From Lagopus muta (taxonomy: Eukaryota > Chordata > Aves > Galliformes > Phasianidae), in the NCBI RefSeq assembly GCF_023343835.1, contig NC_064434.1:11389505-11453504 (forward strand): a stretch of 64,000 nucleotides of DNA. The letters run 5' to 3'. The position numbers were made by a program, and so were the translations under genes. Below are positions 61,301 through 64,000 of this stretch, one piece after another (position 1 is the first letter of the stretch; each line of letters opens with the position of its first letter). The notes under the pieces were generated by a model, which had not been told where the DNA came from, did not search any database, and was given only the letters and a program-made list of their open reading frames with translations.

Positions 61301-64000
61301 AGGTAACCCTTTTTTTTTCACTTTCTGATTTTAGTGAAACCACAAGCCAAGCTCTTAATTCTTGGGGCTATAAATACTCGTATTCTTGGCCATCTCTTCT
61401 AACATTTTGTGATTATTTAAAAATCCATTTGTCGTTACAAACCATTTGTTATCTTCTTCTAACTTGCCTCACCTTTCTTATAGTTGTTAATTGTGTCCTG
61501 CAAGCTACCTATTAGTTGACAGTAAAAGCTCTTGGCTTGAAGCATTATTTATCTAGGAACTATTATAAATTAATTGTTCAAAGCAGAAGCTATTCTTTTA
61601 TCTTGGGTTGCTTTTACTTTGAGCAACATTTTTCTTTTATTCTACTTTCCATTTTTTTGCATCAGTTTTGGGGGATAGAATTTAGTTGGATTTTTTCTGT
61701 GTATATCCATCACCTGAATAAGGAAATGAGACACTGTTATTTCTTTGCTTATTTGTACTACAGTCACTCTGTATGCTTTCGCTCTATGGATGACTCCAAG
61801 GACTCCGTATTTCCATTTTCTAGGAGTTAGTCTTCCACAAGTGCTTTAGAAGAGAAAATGTTTTTAATATGTTTATTGCAAAGGATAAGAAGCAAAAGCA
61901 AAAATGTTAGTAATAGAGTTGACAAATGCTAGAAATGATTCTTTTAAATCTTCCTTACTTTCCCAAACAAAAAAAAATGAGTGATAAGAGTTTTCTTCAG
62001 AAAACAAAGTATGTTATCATTGCTAAGAAACTTTGATGTTTAGTCAGGATTTTTTTTCCATTATCATTTCATTCTGTAAGTCAGTAAACTATTTTCTAAG
62101 TTGTGCGATTCTGCATTGTTGTAATGGAGCAGTGCAGGAAATTACATAGGTGAGCATCACGACAACTTGAAATTGGGTGTTTTGATCTAAGAGATCTTGG
62201 GTTCAGATGGTGCTATATTTTGTTTTGGTTTTTATATCACAGTTAATTATTCATGCAGTAAGGTCAGTTACACTGCTTTAATGATAGTAATAAGCTTAGT
62301 ACACTGCAGTTCCCTCAGACTGTGGATGCATGCATACATCAGTGCAGCTATTCCATTGGAAGTCATCATTCCTAATTACTGATTGCTGCTCCTGAGCTTG
62401 GGAGTCTCTATTTCTCCTGAAACTCCCAGTGGAGCTTCTCATGAGAACCCTCCCAGCCCCATTTAGTTAGGATGGTCTAAATGAATTTCAGCAGTAGGTA
62501 TTTGCTGATCCAACTCATTTTCACAAAAGCCTTTTAGACTATGTTTATGTACATGGGCAGATTTAGGAAATTATATATGGTGGAGGAGCACTGATCAACA
62601 GTAAAGGGTTGAGCTGATCCATGTGCCTTTTTTCCCTAGAACACTATTTAAAAACTTTGTATGTCTGCGTGTGGCCATTGTGATACTGCTGTTTTTGAGT
62701 TTGTGCTGATGTGAATTCATCCTGTCAAGTCAGATGAAATAACTTTATTAAAATTTACTTCTTCTTAGCAATGTGTATAATATTGTAGCTATCAATTAAA
62801 AATGGTGCAGAGCTTCACAATTTAAAATTAGGCAGTGACTTAAAACAGTAAATCCACAAATATTTTGAAGATCTTAAAAAAATAGTTTAGCGTTTGACAT
62901 ACAAAACTGAGTTGATGACACCCTGTGTGAAAGTTGATGACATTTTCAACACAGGATTTCAGTATATCTGAGAGTGTAGATAGTACCATGTCAGATTTGA
63001 AGGATTGATTGGTGGGGAGCTATGTCAGTGTTTTATTTTCCACAACTCAAAAATAAATTGATTGATTTACTGTAAGAGAAGGAATTTATAGCAATACTTC
63101 TAAAATGTCTGAACTAAATTACCGAAATTTTGGGAGCAAAGTGATGCAACAGAAAACCATCCTATGGTATTTTAGTTTTGAAGCTCAGCACTTTAAAAAA
63201 TGCGAGTGAATAATGATGTGTGAAACACAAAATTCTAAATGTACGCTCTTGTTCACAAATTTCTTACATTTTACTTGCATCTGTGTGCAACTAATTAAAT
63301 ATTGAGCATTGAATAAGGACTAACGAGCTTTCAGCTGTCAGCAGTACTTCGGAAAAGTATTTTCAGTGTTCATAGTTCATATATTTATATTAGGGTAAGC
63401 TTTGATCATTTGCAAAGGTAGAAAATTGAAAATGCAAACATTGTTGTGTCTGCATATCATCATTTTAAAGCATACTGATAAAAGGTTATGCTCAGAGGGA
63501 TTTGGACACTAAAGAGAAGCTGTTATCATTTAGGAGTATCATGACAGCAGTGTTTTTATGCATGCATTGAGTCTTATTTCATCATTTGAACTGATTTTGC
63601 AGTAAGTAAAAGAAAATGCTTTCTAGTTTAATGAAATGAAATTTTGAAGTCTCTAGATTAAGCCTTTCTAATTTGCTACTGTGCATTAGTTTTATGTTTA
63701 CATTTTTGTCACAACTGTAGTTTATAAACTGACTCACTGAGAATTTATGCCGCTGATTGCTTTGAAATCTCATTAGAAGTTATGGAAGTGTTTTGCAGTT
63801 CCTGAGGTTTGAAAAGCATTATGTTATTTCCAGGGAAAGACAGTTTGAAAGATCTAAGCTGTGGAAGCAGAAAGCTATGAAGAATAAAATAATGCATCTT
63901 GGGATAGAGGAATATGCTTATTAATGTTTCTATTAAGATGAAGATTAGTCTTCTGATACAGAGTTAAAAACATAATATTGAATGATGTTCAATATGTTCA
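58351..64000 (+). other. intron-like gene-free region to the window end
   Basis: No gene or interspersed repeat is recognised. The largest open frame is 104 codons at 61516-61830, AT-rich and without splice support. An 11-bp tandem duplication TTCTATGAGCA lies at 60573-60594, an A15 run at 58539-58553, and a CTCF-like motif at 59337. Blocks rich in TAATTA cores occur near 59790-59880 and 60270-60350. No stop, polyadenylation site or exon can be assigned to the CpG-island gene here. Confidence 0.5.
59337..59349 (+). promoter_or_regulatory. CTCF-like motif
   Basis: ACAGTAGAGGGCA matches the CTCF core CCASYAGRKGGCR at 12 of 13 positions (mismatch only at the first base) and is followed by CCACA. 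It lies in single-copy sequence about 1 kb from the end of a CR1. This is a motif match only. Confidence 0.45.

Noticed and set aside
1..64000. tRNA, rRNA, snRNA, microRNA, LTR retrovirus or CRISPR features
   Set aside because: I scanned for B-box-like sequences, paired LTR termini with TG...CA ends, polymerase remnants other than CR1, and regular spaced repeats, and found nothing convincing. MicroRNA hairpins cannot be excluded without folding the sequence.

Overview
This is a vertebrate nuclear window, almost certainly from a bird and plausibly a galliform. The main reason is that the recognisable interspersed repeats are nearly all 5'-truncated CR1 non-LTR retrotransposons, with the CR1 3' terminus (AGAATCACAGAAT / ATTCTATGATTCTAT type). 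No SINE array, Alu, L1 or mammalian repeat is evident. The DNA is AT-rich and mostly non-coding. There is no bacterial or phage gene organisation, no CRISPR, and no rRNA or tRNA gene that I can see. Most of the short ORFs are chance open frames or decayed CR1 reverse transcriptase.

Layout. From 1 to about 32.4 kb is gene-poor flank carrying ten CR1 segments, several homopolymer tracts including a 26-bp poly-C run, an isolated CpG-enriched patch at 9.1-9.6 kb, and a cluster of AGGTCA half-sites at 16.3-16.6 kb. At about 32.46-33.52 kb lies a strong CpG island with GC boxes, a G-quadruplex motif and a consensus 5' splice site. The simplest reading is a + strand promoter with a first exon whose coding part is only 15 codons (MDEGHRGGHGRRAAQ) ending in phase 0 at 32816. 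From 33.5 kb to the end looks like the long first intron(s) of that gene. In hand-counted sample lines the + strand has T well above A here (393 vs 292), but not on the left side (339 vs 333), which is the asymmetry expected of a region transcribed on the + strand.

I could not identify the gene. One phase-compatible candidate internal exon is proposed at 50857-50925, with low confidence. The CpG island sits in a stretch of about 24 kb (26.9-51.3 kb) with no recognisable CR1. CR1 insertions resume at 51.3, 55.5 and 57.8 kb. Several CTCF-like motifs are noted.

I see no convincing previously undescribed system. The best leads are the identity of the CpG-island gene, the isolated CpG patch at 9.1-9.6 kb, and the half-site cluster.
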